Source of the DNA: Dugong dugon
Taxonomy: Eukaryota > Chordata > Mammalia > Sirenia > Dugongidae
Length of the DNA stretch: 64,000 bases
NCBI GenBank assembly: GCA_030035585.1
Contig: CM057481.1
Location: 6,659,128-6,723,127 of the forward strand
Reading direction: 5' to 3'
The position numbers were made by a program, and so were the translations under genes. Below, piece by piece: positions 44,505 through 57,000 of the stretch (position 1 is the first letter of the stretch; every line of letters starts with the position of its first letter). The notes beneath the pieces were generated by a model. That model did not search any database. It saw only the letters and a program-made list of their open reading frames with translations, and had not been told where the DNA came from.

Positions 44505-44945
44505 AATATTTACCAAAAAAATAAGCCCAAATGTCCCGAAAGCATATGAAGAGATATTCAATGTTACTCATAGTGAAGGAAATTCAAATTAAAAGTGTAT
44601 TGAGATACTTTTTTTTTTTTTTAAACATAACAGATTTGGCAAAAATCTAAATGTTATATAATTCATTCTGTGGCAAAGTTGTGGCCAAAGTCTTATACAT
44701 GACCGGGGGGTGCAAAATGATACAAGTACAGAGGAGAAGCTAACAACAGTTAGCAAAATTACAAATGTGCTTACCCTCTGATCCTGCGTCCCATGTGTGG
44801 CAATGATAGTAAAGCCTGCCTGTACGTAATTACACATGGAGAAGTTTATTCCCTGTAGTGTTTATTTGCAGTAGTATAAAGTTAGAAGCAACCCAAATAT
44901 AAGTCATGAGATAATATGCAGCTGTAAAATAGAATGTGAAATTGT
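44505..44945 (+). mobile_element. Ancient L1 3' remnant
   Basis: Diverged plus-strand ORF2 C-terminal/3' region: gaagagatattcaatgttac, aaattcaaattaaaagtgta, gtttatttgcagtagtataa, gaagcaacccaaatataagt. A T-run at 44610-44624 interrupts it. Open frames on the opposite strand are incidental. Confidence 0.5.
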
Positions 44946-45074
44946 TCACTACAGATTAGTAAGTAAGCACAAGGAAACCTGTGCTTCCTTTGCTTATTGC
45001 ATAATCTGCCTCTGAAAGAAACTCTGAAGACATGCATCAGAAATGAGCAAAAGTGGGTTGAAAGTGGAATAAAC

Positions 45075-45350
45075 CAGGGCTTTGAACCAGTTCCGTCTGG
45101 TTCAACCCCCCTGCTGAGAATTTGCATTACCAACAAATTCCCAGGTGATGCTAATGCTCCTCGTTAAGAACCAATTCTGAGAACCACTGGTAGAGCAGTG
45201 GCTCTCAAAATTTAATTTTACATGAGAATCACCTGGGGATCTTGTTAAACTGTAGATTCTAATTCAGTATATCCGGGGTGGAAATGCAAATTCTCCGCAA
45301 GTGTTGGAACCAGAACAAACAGGTTCTGAAACCCTAGAATAAGCATAAGC
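45075..45350. mobile_element. Two adjacent MER5-type MITE remnants
   Basis: 45105-45194: gagaatttgcattaccaaca, cccaggtgatgctaatgctc, ending gagaaccactg, a MER5 3' half. 45197-45305: cagtggctctcaaaatttaa, gagaatcacctggggatctt, attctaattcagtatatccg, a MER5 5' half. The two sit head to tail a few bases apart, so either two insertions or a rearranged one. Non-autonomous hAT-type elements, non-coding. Confidence 0.7.
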
Positions 45351-46823
45351 AGGGTGAGAGTGGAAGTTTTCTCAATGTCTGACTTGCTACGTAGTTTTGA
45401 TTTTTTAACCATGTGAATTAAAAGGAGACATAGCTATAGGTATGGGAGTGATTGAAGGATTAAAGAGTACTGTGAGCATCTTTATGCCAAAAAAAAAAAA
45501 AAAGCAGAAGAGAGGAAAAGGGGAAGACAGGACTAGAAAGAGAAGCCCCAATGCCCTGTGCAGCATGTTAAAAGCGCTTTCCCTCCTCGGTGTTATTCGA
45601 TCCTTTTAATACCCCTCAGCAACAGCAGGACCACATTCTCCCGTCTCCGTGTTACAGACCAGCAGACCGAGGCTCAGATCAGAAAAGTGATTTGCGTAGC
45701 AGCACAGGGTCAGCAAGTAGCTGTGGCATGTCTGGATCAGAGACTTCGTCTGTTTTTTCAAGGAATTTACTGTCTTGGAAGGGAAGGCATTTGAAGTGTT
45801 ACTCGGAAGTGAAATGATCATAGTGGTGGAAGGAAGATCCCTCCAGTGGTGGTGTGAGGACAGACTGGGGTGAGGGATTCCAGGCATGAGGCCAGTTAGG
45901 AGGCAATTACACTGGGGGTATTAAATAGACACCCAGTGATTGCCACTGGGGGGGGCAGGGTACCGTAAACACCTTACGAGAGGTACAGCCAACCACCCAG
46001 CACAATCAAGGCTTGTTGCATTGAATTGATTGTAGGGAAGCAGGGTCAATCGAGAGGAGGCATGTCCAGCTGTGAAATCAAGGTCTGCACAAATGTGGAT
46101 CTGCTGATGCTAGATCTAGAAGGCTTGGTTGACTGAGATAAGGTAATATGAGGTTAGGGAGCGCAACAAGAAACACAAATACCTGCAGGAAAGGCCAAGA
46201 TATGTTTGGCAAAGGGTGAGTCCCAGCTCATTCTGGCTGGAGGATAGGTATTATTCAGGGGGAGAGTAGCAGAATTAAGGCAGGGGAGATAAATGGTAAG
46301 TTGAAACCACAGATATGAGGATCTTGAATGTCAGAATGAGCCCCAAGGTTTTCATTCTGTAGCCTTAGCGGGCAGATTCGAGGTGTTGAGTTAGAATGTG
46401 TGTTATGTGAGATGTGCTGAAGTAAAGAAAGGCAAGAGTTGAAGGAAGTCCAGCGAGAAGACTTTATAAAGATCCAAGCAAGAAACTGTTGTAAAAGGTC
46501 AAAGCAGAAATTGGGTAAAATATTTCAAGGTTGAAGGCTTTGCTGGGAAAAAGGGAAAGGACTTAGCAACTGACAGAATGTAGGCAGGAAGGAAGCAAGT
46601 GGCAAAGAGGATTTAAAGCTATGGAATTGCTGTGGCCAAGACAACTGTGATACCAATAACAGAAACAGGGAACTCAAAAGAGGAAGCTGGGCGCCGGATG
46701 TATCAAGTGTAATACTGGTGTAATTAAGAGTTTAAAGGGGACCTACACACAGCTGTAAAGCGCCTCGACAGCAGAGATCGAGTGGGTTTCATTTGCCATT
46801 GCAGTTACAGTATTTCAAGGGCC
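45351..46823. other. Mostly single-copy DNA with old repeat traces
   Basis: An A-run lies at 45489-45503. 45570-45760 resembles a MIR core (gaccgaggctcagatcagaa, agggtcagcaagtagctgtg). 46300-46560 resembles the same unassigned purine-rich old repeat as 31330-31690. The frames at 45558-45887 overlap on both strands and are not genes. Confidence 0.35.
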
Positions 46824-46835
46824 CTTGACTCAGTG

Positions 46836-47003
46836 TAGCAGCCCTGGTGGCGCAGTGGTTAAGTGCTCGGCTGCTAACCAAAAGTTGGCAGTTCGAATCC
46901 ATCATCCGCTCCTTAGAAACCCTATGTGGCAGTTCTACCCTGTCCTGTGGGGTCGCTATCAGTCGGAATTGACTTGAGGGCAACGGGTTTGCTTTTTGAT
47001 ATT
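46836..47003 (+). mobile_element. AfroSINE-type SINE, short subfamily (first of a tandem pair)
   Basis: Nearly complete, low-divergence copy: agccctggtggcgcagtggt, tcggctgctaaccaaaagtt, ggcagttcgaatccatcatc, ctatgtggcagttctaccct, gtggggtcgctatcagtcgg, gggcaacgggtttgcttttt. Left target copy ttgactcagtg at 46825-46835; the next copy of the same target at 47005-47015. Confidence 0.96.
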
Positions 47004-47015
47004 TTTGACTCAGTG

Positions 47016-47226
47016 CAGGAGCCCTGGTAGCGCAGTGGTTAAGCGCTCAGCTACTAACTAAAAGATTGGCGGTTGGAACCCATCAACCGCTCTGCAAGAG
47101 AAAGATGTGACAGTCGGCTTGCATAAAGATTACAGCCTTGGAAACCCTCCGGGGCAGTTCTCCGCTGTCCTATAGGGCCGCTGTGGGTCAGAATAAACTT
47201 GAAGACAATGGGTTTGGTTTTTTAGG
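47016..47226 (+). mobile_element. AfroSINE-type SINE, long subfamily (second of a tandem pair)
   Basis: aggagccctggtagcgcagt, cagctactaactaaaagatt, gctctgcaagagaaagatgt, gcataaagattacagccttg, ggggcagttctccgctgtcc, tagggccgctgtgggtcaga, tail gacaatgggtttggtttttt. Followed by a third copy of the target (ttcactcagtgca, 47227-47239). The pair therefore represents two SINEs inserted one after the other at the same site. Confidence 0.95.
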
Positions 47227-47324
47227 TTCACTCAGTGCAAGTACTTCACAAACGTGGGTGAGAGGAAGGGAGCATAGCAAGGACAGTATCTATCTGACAG
47301 ACGGCTGGTATCATATACATGCGT

Positions 47325-47800
47325 TGTATCAATCAGAATGCATTCAGAGGAAAGAAAAACAGTAAGATGCATGTATATATTAAGAGAGTCATTCAAAGGA
47401 CTTGGCTTATGCAATGTGGGGTCTCCGGAAGCAAGTCTGAAGTTCCTAGAGCAGGCTGTCAGGAAGGGGCGATCATGAGCAGGGTACAATCCCACAGGTT
47501 TGGACTGAAGCGATTCCCCCAGGCAGTCAGGAAGGGAAATTCACAGGCCAGCTATAACCATTGTCATCCACAGGCTTTCTTCTCGGGGAAAGCCTAAACC
47601 CTCCTCTAAGTCCTCCCAACTGACTATGTGAGGCCCACTCGAGGTAATTGTCCTAACTTCAAGTCAACTGGTTAAAGACTTCAGTTACGTCTGCAAAATC
47701 CCTTCAAAGCAGCACCTGGCTTAGTGTTTGATTGAACAACCAGGATTGTAGTTCAGTTTAACCAAGCAGACACATCAAAAAACCTACCACCGACACCACA
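47325..47800 (-). mobile_element. LTR-type ancient repeat
   Basis: Plus strand: aatcagaatgcattcagagg, catgtatatattaagagagt, caaaggacttggcttatgca, cttctcggggaaagcctaaa, gtgaggcccactcgaggtaa, cacctggcttagtgtttgat, accaagcagacacatcaaaa. This matches in order the reverse complement of a widespread mammalian LTR whose sense 5' end resembles 'TGTGTCAACTTGG'. Non-coding. Confidence 0.6.
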
Positions 47801-50674
47801 GTTTATAAATACACCTTTCATCTAGTGTATATGTCTCTCATTCAGTAATGTAAATAAAATATTTATTTCTTGGGGTGGGTGGCAGACTTCTGTAGTGATA
47901 ACTCAAGGAATGTAAATCTATTTTTGGCATTAATAGAAATGCTTTCTTGAAAACATTAATTCAGCTCCCAAACCCTGGCAAAAACAAAGTGGAGTTCGTT
48001 TATGTTACAAGTTGGTACTCTGCACGTCTAAAATTATATTTTCAATGGAAATCCTTAAATAAAGTGGAGAGGCTTTTGCTTTGCAGTACATATTGCTCTT
48101 ATCTGTTGTCAGTTTTGCTCCAGCCTGCCTGTGTCCCAAGGCAATTCATATAAACTTTGATTTGCACAGATTTATGAGAGAGCTGTTGGTTTATTTCTTA
48201 AAGATGTTAGCCAGGTGCTTGGTAGGGGGCCAAGTGTTGCTTTCAAAGAGTTAAAAACATGACTACTTAGAATAAAGATGTACCAAGATTTAATAATTCT
48301 TTCATGGGGAAACCAATATAATCCAGACGCATTTTTAGAAACTGGGCTTTGTTTAAAAAAATGAAAGCGGGACAGAGGGCAGAAAGAGAAGAGACGAGAT
48401 GAAGAGAGAGATAGTGGGGAGGACAGAGGAAGGGGGACAGAGACAGTGTGTGTGAGACAAACTATCTGATAGGATTTTGAGATTAGATAGTAGAGACAGG
48501 TTCGTGTTCTACAGGGCTATAAAACCATAACCTTTGGGATTATCTTTTGTACTAGACAGAACTCTACAAATCAGCCTGTAACTTCACAGAGGCTAGGCAC
48601 TAACCAAATAGTAGGTAGCAAAGTGAAACGTCGGTACATCCTCATAGAGAACTAAATAATCCTTAGGTGGACTTTTTAAACAAGATGTTAGTGTGACATT
48701 AAAAGGACATGCCACAAACACTCCCTTCTGCCTTATTTCCAAGTGTCTGATAATCTTTCTTAACTGCGGCCATATTGATTTCTGTGTCATAATAGCTGCC
48801 GTAGCGAAATGCTTAGAAAAGTCCATGTGTTTTTATCCTAGAAACCTTCTATCAAAAGAATCTTACAGTAATTTCTCTTAGTTCTTTCTCCAAATTATTC
48901 TGAAATAATGGGTGGGAATTAGCAAAGAAGGTGAAGAAAACATGAAAAATGTGGTTATCTGTAAGTATCCGTCAGCACCGTGATATTTGTAACATGGCTT
49001 CACTCTCTAAACAGTGCAAACGTACAGAGCAAGCTCTAACAAAATTATGATTATTTTGTAGATGACTTGCCTTATAAATACAGTTAATTGAGTGAGGTGG
49101 ATTCCGGGATTCACGCAATAGAGAAATTTGAAATGAGACCTCATCTGCTGATAATCTTCGTTTTCTTGCTGCCACATACGCAGGCAGCTGCGGTCAGTGA
49201 GGTGTTCTGCTTTCCTTACCGTTTTTTCTAATTTCTAGCCGAACATCTACTTCTCATTTGCCTTAGCATTTACCATTTGCCAATGTCACACGTTGAACTA
49301 CTAAGATTCTTAAATGTAAGTGACATCCATGTTCAAGAAATAAAGTGTTTCATGGAGGGTATTTTTAGGTTTATGGTAAATTTGTTCTCATTTTTAGTTT
49401 GTTCTTCAGACAAATAGCGTAATACGTACCGTTCCTCCTTATCCTTATTGAGTATTTTCTACTAAATCTATCCTTTTATGATTCTAAAATGCCAGCTTCA
49501 GTTTTTTTATTATTTCATACTGACCCTGTGCAGAGCTGTCTATCTCAATTTAATGGCTATTTATAATATATGGATGGCATTCCCCTGCCATTAACGTTTA
49601 ATGAATTGGCTCCTGATCCAATAGAGTCTAATAAAGGTATTCGCGAGAAGACATTGCCTTTCTGCAGTGCCCTAGAAGCTTTTCCGTGGTCCCTGCTGTA
49701 TACCTTTGGCCCACAATCTCCTTCTCTGCCTTTTCTAGTGTACTCTCTCTCAACCTCTTTTTCATTATTTAGTCCAAATGTGTAGATTTTCACACTTCAT
49801 TTTTTTTCAGGTCAGGATGACAGACTTCTGTGCAGAAACTTTAAAAGTATCAGCCTACCTCACGGCTGGAGAGAAGGAGAAACTTCTTAAATACTGACAG
49901 GAGGTAAATGTATTTACATGCAGAGTAAATACAAATTAAAAAAAAAATAGTAATAATGAAAGATTTTTATAGGCTGTATCCCTACCTAATCACTCAATCT
50001 GAGACGCGTTGAAAACAAAGAATTAGATAGTAGTAACGTTTGCCCAAACTTGTGAATATACTAAAAACCTTTAGAATTGTATACTTTTAGAAGGTGAATT
50101 TTACAGTATGTGAATTATATTTCAGTTAAAAAAAAGGACTAGCTGAGTTCAGGGATCAAAGCTGAGCCTCTCCTCACACACATGCGTGCACAGACACACA
50201 CACACAACTGCTTATGCACACATACACATACTGTTGTCTGCAGTCACTCCCATAAGTCAGTTTTTTCCCTATCTCTAGCGAAAGGAATTATGGCTTGCCT
50301 ATGAAATCCATCCAATTTTTACATTTCTTTGTTACTCAAGAACCTAAACCGAGGCTTGTATTTACACCAGTAAACCCTCTCTCAATTCTTCCTTCAGTCA
50401 GAAGGACTTGAGCTTGAGACACTTTAGTTCCGCCATCCATTACTTCTAAAAAGCTAGCCAGCTACCCCCTCTTCTTTCATAGTCAGGCCCTACTCTTAGA
50501 ACTAAGCCAATTTTAAACCTAATGGCTTCTGTATCCACCTTGGAGTCCTGTTTTCCTACAACCACGGACTGAAATTTTGGCGGCCCCCAAAATCCTGCCG
50601 TACGTTTGACATAAAGGTTTCTCTGGATCCCACCCCCAGAGAGAGCATCCCAAAAATTTCTTTTAGATATAGTT
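47801..50674. other. Single-copy DNA; candidate conserved non-coding region
   Basis: Almost 2.9 kb with no transposon landmark. 48360-48455 is a purine-rich tract (agaaagagaagagacgagat). 48480-49900 shows a balanced, non-repetitive composition with AT-core motifs (gccattaacgtttaatgaat, tgatccaatagagtctaata) reminiscent of developmental enhancers. 50170-50232 is an impure CA repeat. No exon or RNA gene supported; open frames overlap on both strands. Confidence 0.35.
50170..50232. repeat. Impure (CA)n microsatellite
   Basis: Alternating CA with interruptions: cacacacatgcgtgcacaga, then cacacacacacaactgctta and cacacatacacatac. Confidence 0.85.
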
Positions 50675-51320
50675 TTTTTTTTTTTTAAATTAATGAATTT
50701 TATTTTTTTTAGAAAAGATATAGAATTACAGACAAATTGAGCGAATGGTAGAGTTCCCTCATACCTCCTCATTCCCATTTATTAACATCTTACATCAATG
50801 TGATACCTTTGTTACAGTCCATAAACCAATATGATACATTATTATTTATTCTAAAGTCCACAAGTTTACATAAAGGTTCACTCTTTTTGTTTTACAATTC
50901 TTTTGATTTGACAAATGCATCTTGTCATATATCCACCATTACAGAATCATACAGGGCAGTTTCGCGGCTCGAAAAGTCCCCCGTGTATCACCTTTCATCC
51001 CCTCTCCCTTTGCCCTGAGCCCCTGGCAACCACTCATCTTTGTAGTGTCTCTAGAGTTTTGCCTTTTCCAGAATGTCATATATTTGGAATAATATACTAG
51101 GTAGATTTTTCAGATTTGCTTCTTTTACTTAGCAACATGCATTTAACATTCATCCATGTCTTTTCGTGACTTGACAGCTCATTTATTTTTATCCCTGACT
51201 ACTATTCCAGTGAATGGATGTACCGCTGTTGGTTTATCCATTTGTACATGGAAGGACACCTTGGTGGCTTCCAGTTTTTGGAAATTATGAATAAAGCTAC
51301 TGTAAACATTTGTGAACTCA
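50675..51320 (-). mobile_element. Older L1 3' fragment (ORF2 end plus 3' UTR)
   Basis: Minus strand, T-rich start (50678-50690), atagaattacagacaaattg, gaccatagttttgcc-like 3' UTR text (tctagagttttgccttttcc), then the ORF2 C-terminal region read backwards: tttgtacatggaaggacacc, aattatgaataaagctactg. The 3' UTR type differs from the afrotherian L1s above, so it is an older L1 (L1M/L1P-like era). Confidence 0.75.
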
Positions 51321-51329
51321 AAGAGCTTT

Positions 51330-52550
51330 CTTGTTTAGTGGGGTGTAAAACAGATGTTGACTGTAAACTTTCCGGAAGACCACTAGAAAAACCTGTTGAT
51401 CAAACAAAGTTATAGTTTTAGACCTACCATAGTGAGTGACTGCAACATATTGACAGAGCCTGAGTGGTGTCTCAAAACAGGAAAACTAGGGAAGGATGTT
51501 CATGGATGTAGGGCTTGGGCTGGATGATTTTAAGGCAGGTTTTGCGAGGTAGGGGACTGGCTGGAATTGGACTAAGTTCAGGACAAAACTGAATTGGTGG
51601 CATAGAGAGATGAGGCTCTTGAAGTAAGCCTTGCTGGGCACCTTGCTAGGTGAGCTGTTTCAGTTGCCGTATTGTTTTGTTTTTGATCCAATAGCAGTAT
51701 TTCCAGAGCAGGTAGCCAAGTGGTTTTCTTGTCGCAGTGTTACCGAACATAAGAATGTGCCCAATACCAGTTAGTTTCAATTATCACAAGTAAATGACCT
51801 TAAACTCTAAAAATCTAGTCATAAGGAGGATTTAAATAAAAAGCAACATTCGCACTTTGACAAATGAAAGACAGTAATGTCCTTTTTATTACTAATCTAA
51901 TCTTTTTTTAATTAGATGAATGCGAGGAAATTTCTTTTCTCATTCTAACATAATTCTGTTTAGCAATGCAAATTAAACTAAAATATATTTTTCCTAAAGC
52001 AAAGCTGTTGACTTTTCTAAGGAAAGCCACTTTTAATTCTGATGCATTTTGTAGCCAGCCGTGCTAAACCTACAGGTATGAGTGTTTTCCTTAAAGTCTT
52101 TCCTGCATACAATGGGCTGGGCCACCCCTACTACCTGGGCACTGAGGCCTGGCGTACACATAGTTATAATGACTCTTTCTTGAAGACTTCTTTGAAGTGA
52201 ACCTGAACACACTCAGATCTGGCTAGTCCCTAAGCTCATTCCCATGGACTTCAAGAGACTGCCTATTCTCCATTTTGGTAGATCCATACTCTTCTCAATT
52301 TACAAGAAATAGCTGGGCTTTTGCCTTGGTTTTTGAACCATTTCTTGTTGTTGCTATTGTTGCTGATAGATACATTTTGTTTCAAAAAAATTCAATCTTA
52401 AAAGTAGCTTGTGACCTTCATGGTTAAATGTGAAAAGGGAAGAATAACATTTGCTGGATATATCCACAAAATAAACGCCCTGTTTCTTTCATACTATATG
52501 TCATCACATACGTAAAATATATCCATAAGCAAAGTGTTCAGGTGAAGTTT
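51330..52550. other. Single-copy AT-rich DNA, no gene seen
   Basis: No repeat or exon recognised. 51780-52060 is strongly AT-rich (aaagacagtaatgtcctttt, taaactaaaatatatttttc). Confidence 0.35.
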
Positions 52551-52554
52551 TTTG

Positions 52555-52803
52555 GTCTCTTCATTCCACAAATACTTACTGCGTGACTAACATGTAAACA
52601 CTATATCTTCCAGGTGCTGGGGATTTGGAGTTGGCTATTCAGTGGTGAACAAAATGGAACCAAGCTAACATATAGCTTAGTGAGGGAGGGAGATGTTAAA
52701 CCAAGAATAAGACACCTAAATCTAATATTACAGCTCAGATTAGCGGTAGGGAAGGGAGTTACCTGATGTTATAAAAGTGTATAACCGTGGTGTTGTGCCA
52801 GGT
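52555..52803. mobile_element. Ancient dispersed repeat, target of the full-length L1 copy 2
   Basis: tcattccacaaatacttact, tcttccaggtgctggggatt, cagtggtgaacaaaatggaa: the order seen in an L2-like mammalian repeat. It appears to continue at 61222 after the L1. Class not asserted. Confidence 0.45.
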
Positions 52804-52817
52804 TGAAAAAGATTTTT

Positions 52818-54003
52818 TTTTTTTTTTTTTATTTTTCTTTTTTTTTTTTATTGTACTTCACGTGAAGGTTTACAGAACAAATAGTTTCTCATGAAACAGT
52901 AGTACACATATTGTTCTATGACATTGGTTAACAACCCCACAACATGTCAACCCTCTCCCTTCTCGACCTTTTTTTTTGGTGAAAATATACATAGCCAAAG
53001 ATACACCATTTCAAAAATTTCTACATGCACAGTTCAGTGACATTGACTATGCTCTTCCAATTGTGCTGCTATTCTCACTTTAGATAAAGGCTTACAGAAC
53101 AAAATAGTTTCTCATTTAACAGTTAGTACACATGTTGCCCTATGACAATGGTTAAAAACCTCACAACACATCAACACTACCCTTACTCAGCCTTGGGTTC
53201 CCTATCACCAGCTTTCCTATCCCCTTCTGCCTTCAGGCCCTTGTCCCTGGACTGCGGTGCCTCATTAGTCCCATTTAGTTTTATGGGGCTGTCCGCTCCC
53301 CAGCTGAACCGTGAACCTCTGAAATGACCTCACCACTGAGCTAAAAGTGTGTCCGGGGGCCATACTCTCGGGGCTTCTCCAGTCTCCTTTAGGCCAGTAA
53401 ATCTGGTCTTTGTTTTGTGAGTTTGAATTGCGTTCTACATCCTTCTCCAGCTCTGTCCAGAACCCTCTGTTGTGATCCTTGGCAGAGCAGTCAGTGGTGG
53501 TTGCCAGGCACCATCTAGCTGTACTGGACTCAGTCCGGTGGAGGCCTTGGTAGCTGTGGTCCATTAGTCCTTCGAACTAATCCTTTCCTTGTATCCTGTT
53601 CTCTTCATTCTCCCTTGCTCCCAAAGGGGTGAGACCAATGGAGTATCTTAGATGGCCGCTCAAAGGCTTTTAAGACCCCAGACGCTACTCACCAAGGAAG
53701 AATGTAGAACATTGTCTTTATGAACTGTGTTATGCCAACTGAGCTAGATGCTCCCTGAGACCATGGTCCCCACAGCCCTCCACCCGGCAATTCAGTCCCT
53801 CAGGGAGTTTGGATGTGTCTATGGAGCTTCCATGACCTTTCCATGTACAAGTTGTGCTGGTTTCCCCTGTATCGTGTACTGTCTCACCCTTCACCCAAGA
53901 TACAACTTATCTATTGCCTATTTAGTATTTGCAGCCAACCCCTCCCATCCCTGGTAACCAACAAAGATTGTTACATTTTGTGTGTGAACTTTTTCATGGG
54001 TTT
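52818..54003 (-). other. L1 copy 2 3' UTR with duplicated terminal module
   Basis: Same architecture as copy 1: related blocks at 52862-52960 and 53084-53185, separated by a T-run (A-run in sense) and ggtgaaaatatacatagcca. The poly(A) tail region on the plus strand is an interrupted T tract (52813-52850). Confidence 0.85.
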
Positions 54004-57000
54004 TTACAATAGAGGTCTCATACAGTATTTGTCCTTTTGTGATTGACTTATTTCACTCAGCATAATGTCCTCCAGTATCGTCCAGGTTATGAGATGCTTC
54101 ACAGATTTGTTGTTGTTCTTTCTCGTTGCATAGTACTCCATTGTGTGTAAGTACCATAGTTTTTTTATCCATTCATCTGTTGCTGGGCATCTAGGTTGTT
54201 TCCTTCGTTTTGCTATTGTGAACAATGCTGCCATGAACATAGGTGTGCATATGTCTATTCGAGTGACGACTCTTATTTCTCTAGGATATATTCCTAGGAG
54301 TGGGATGGCTGGATTGAATGGTGTGTCTATTTCTAGCTTTCTGAGGAAGCACCATATCATTTTCCAAAATGGTTGTATCATTTTGCATTCCCACCAGCAG
54401 TGCATAAGAGTTCCGATCTCCCCGCAGCCCCTCCAACATTTGTTCTTTCCAGTGTTTTTGATTCGTGCCAATAATGCCGGGGTGAGATGGTATCTCATTG
54501 TGGTTTTAATTTGCATTTCTCTAATGGCTAGTGATCGCGAGCATTTCCTCATGTGTCTGTGGGCCACTTGAATGTCTTCTTTGGTGAAGTGTCTGTTCAT
54601 TTCCTTTGCCCATTTTTTAATAGGATTATTTGTCTTTTTGTTGTAGAGGTGTTGGATTTTCTTGTAGATTATGGAGATTAGAGCTTTGTCTGACTTGTAC
54701 TGTCCAAAATTTTTTCCCAGTCTGTAGGTTCTCTTTTTACTCTTTTGGTGAAGTCTTTTGAAGAGCATAGGTGTTTAATTTTTAGAAAATCCCAGTTATC
54801 TAGCTTATCTTTTGGTGTTTGTGCATTGATGGTTATGGTTTGTATCCTGTTAACACCATGTATTAAGGCCTGAAGTGTTGGTCCTACTTTTTCTTCTATG
54901 AACTTTATAGTTTTAGGCTTTATATTTGGGTCTTTAATCCATTTTGAAGTAGTTTTTGTATACGGCTTGAGGTATGGGTCCTGTTTCATTTTTTTGCAGA
55001 TGGATATCCAGTTCAGCCAGCACCATTTGTTAAAAAGACTGTCTTTTCCCCATTTGATGGACTTTGGGCCCTGGTCGAAGATCAGGTGACCATAGGTGGA
55101 TGGATTTACATCTGGGTTCTCGATTCTGTTCCATTGGTCAATGTATCTGTCATTGTACCAGTACCAGGCTGTTTTGACTACTGTAGCTGTATAGTAGGTT
55201 CTGAAGTCAGGTAGCGTGAGTCCTCCAACTTTATTCTTCTTCTTCAGTAGTGCTTTACTTATTCAGGGCTTCTTCCCTTTCCATATAAAGTGAATGATTA
55301 GTTTTTCCATCTCTTTGAAGAATGTTGTTGGTATTTGGATCGGGATTGCGTTGTATTTGTAAATTGTTTTGGGTAGAATTGTTGTTTTCACAATGTTGAG
55401 TCTACCTATCCATGAGCATGCTGTGTTTTTCCATTTAGCTAGATTCCTTGGGGTTTCTCGCAATAGTATTCTGTAGTTTTCTTTGTATAGGTCTTTTACA
55501 TCCCTGGTCAGATTTATTCCTAAGTATTTTATCTTTTTAGGGGCTATTATAAACGGTATTGTTTTCCTGACTTCCTTTTCATCGTTCTCCTTATTGGTGT
55601 ATAGGAATGCAACAGATTTTCGTATGTTTATCTTGTATCCTGCTACTCTGCTGAAAATTTCTATTAGTTCCAGTAGATTTCTTGTGGAGTCTTTAGGGTT
55701 TTCTATGTATAGTATCATATCATCTGCAAACAGGGACAGTTTAACTTCTTCATTACAGATTTGGATGCCCTTTATTTCTTTTTCTTGCCTTATTGCTCTA
55801 GCTAGGACTTCCAGCACAATGTTAAATAGGAGTGGTGATAAAGGGCATCCTTGTCTTGTTCCTGTTTTCAAGCGGAATGTTTTCAGCCTCTCTCCATTAA
55901 GAATGATGTTGGCCGTTGGTTTTGCATAGATGCCCTTTATTATGTTGAGAAATTTCCCTTCTATACCTATTTGATTGAGAGTTTTTATCAGGAATGGGTG
56001 TTAGACTTTGTCAAATGCCTTTTCTGCGTCAGTTGAGATGATCATGTGATTCTTTTCTTTCCTTTTATTTATGTGGTGGATTACGTTGATTGAGTTTCTA
56101 ATGATGAACCATCCTTGCATACCTGGTAGGAATCCTACTTGGTCGTGGTGTATTATTTTTTTGATATGATGCTGAATTTTATTGGCTAGAATTTTGTTGA
56201 GAAGTTTTGCATCTATATTCATGAGAGATATTGGTCTGTAATTTTCTTTTTTGGGGGCACCTTTGCCTGATTTTGGTATCAGTGTTATGCTGGCTTCATA
56301 GAATGAATTTGGAAGTGTTGCTTCCTTTTCTATGGTCTGAAATAGCTTGAGTAGAGCTGGTACAAGCTCTCCTGTAAATGTTTTGTAGAATTCTCCTGTG
56401 ACGACGTCTGGGCCACAGTTTTTTTTTTTGTTGTTGGGAGTTTTTTTATTACCTTTTCTATCTCTTCTCTTCTTATGTGTCTGTTCAGATTTTCAACATC
56501 ACTTTTTTGTAGTTTGGATAGGTAGTGTGTTTCTAGAGATTTATCCGTTTCCTCTAGGTTTTCAAATTTGTTGGAGTATAGTTTTTCATAATAGTCTGTT
56601 ATAATCCTTTTTATTTCAGTTTGGTCTGTTGTAATGTCCCCCATTTCATTTCTTATTTGGGTTATTTATGTCGTCTCCTATTTTTCTTTTGTCAGTCTGG
56701 CCAGTGGTTTGTCGATTTTGTTGATTCTTTCCAAGAACCAACTTTTGGTTTTGTTGATTCTTTCTATTGTTTTTCTGTTCTCTATTTCATTTATTTCTGC
56801 TCTGATCTTTACTATTTCCTTTTTTCTGGTGGCTGTGGGCTTTTTTTGCTGTTCTCTTTCTATTTGTTTGAGTTCTGTAGTTAATGTTTTGATTTTGTCC
56901 CTTTCTCCTTTTTTGATATGTGCAGCTATTGCTACAAATTGTCCTCTGAGGACTACCTTTGCTGTGTCCCAAAGGTTTTGGTAGGATGTGTTTTCATTCT

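Noticed and set aside
45558-45887. Overlapping frames on both strands around 45.6-45.9 kb
   Set aside because: Region resembles an old MIR core; no codon bias or domain, and frames overlap on opposite strands.
46836-46900. tRNA gene candidates (box A and box B-like motifs)
   Set aside because: These are the tRNA-derived heads of SINEs; no cloverleaf with a complete acceptor stem is formed.
52813-52850. Long T tract as a separate microsatellite
   Set aside because: It is the poly(A) tail of L1 copy 2 read on the opposite strand, next to its target duplication.
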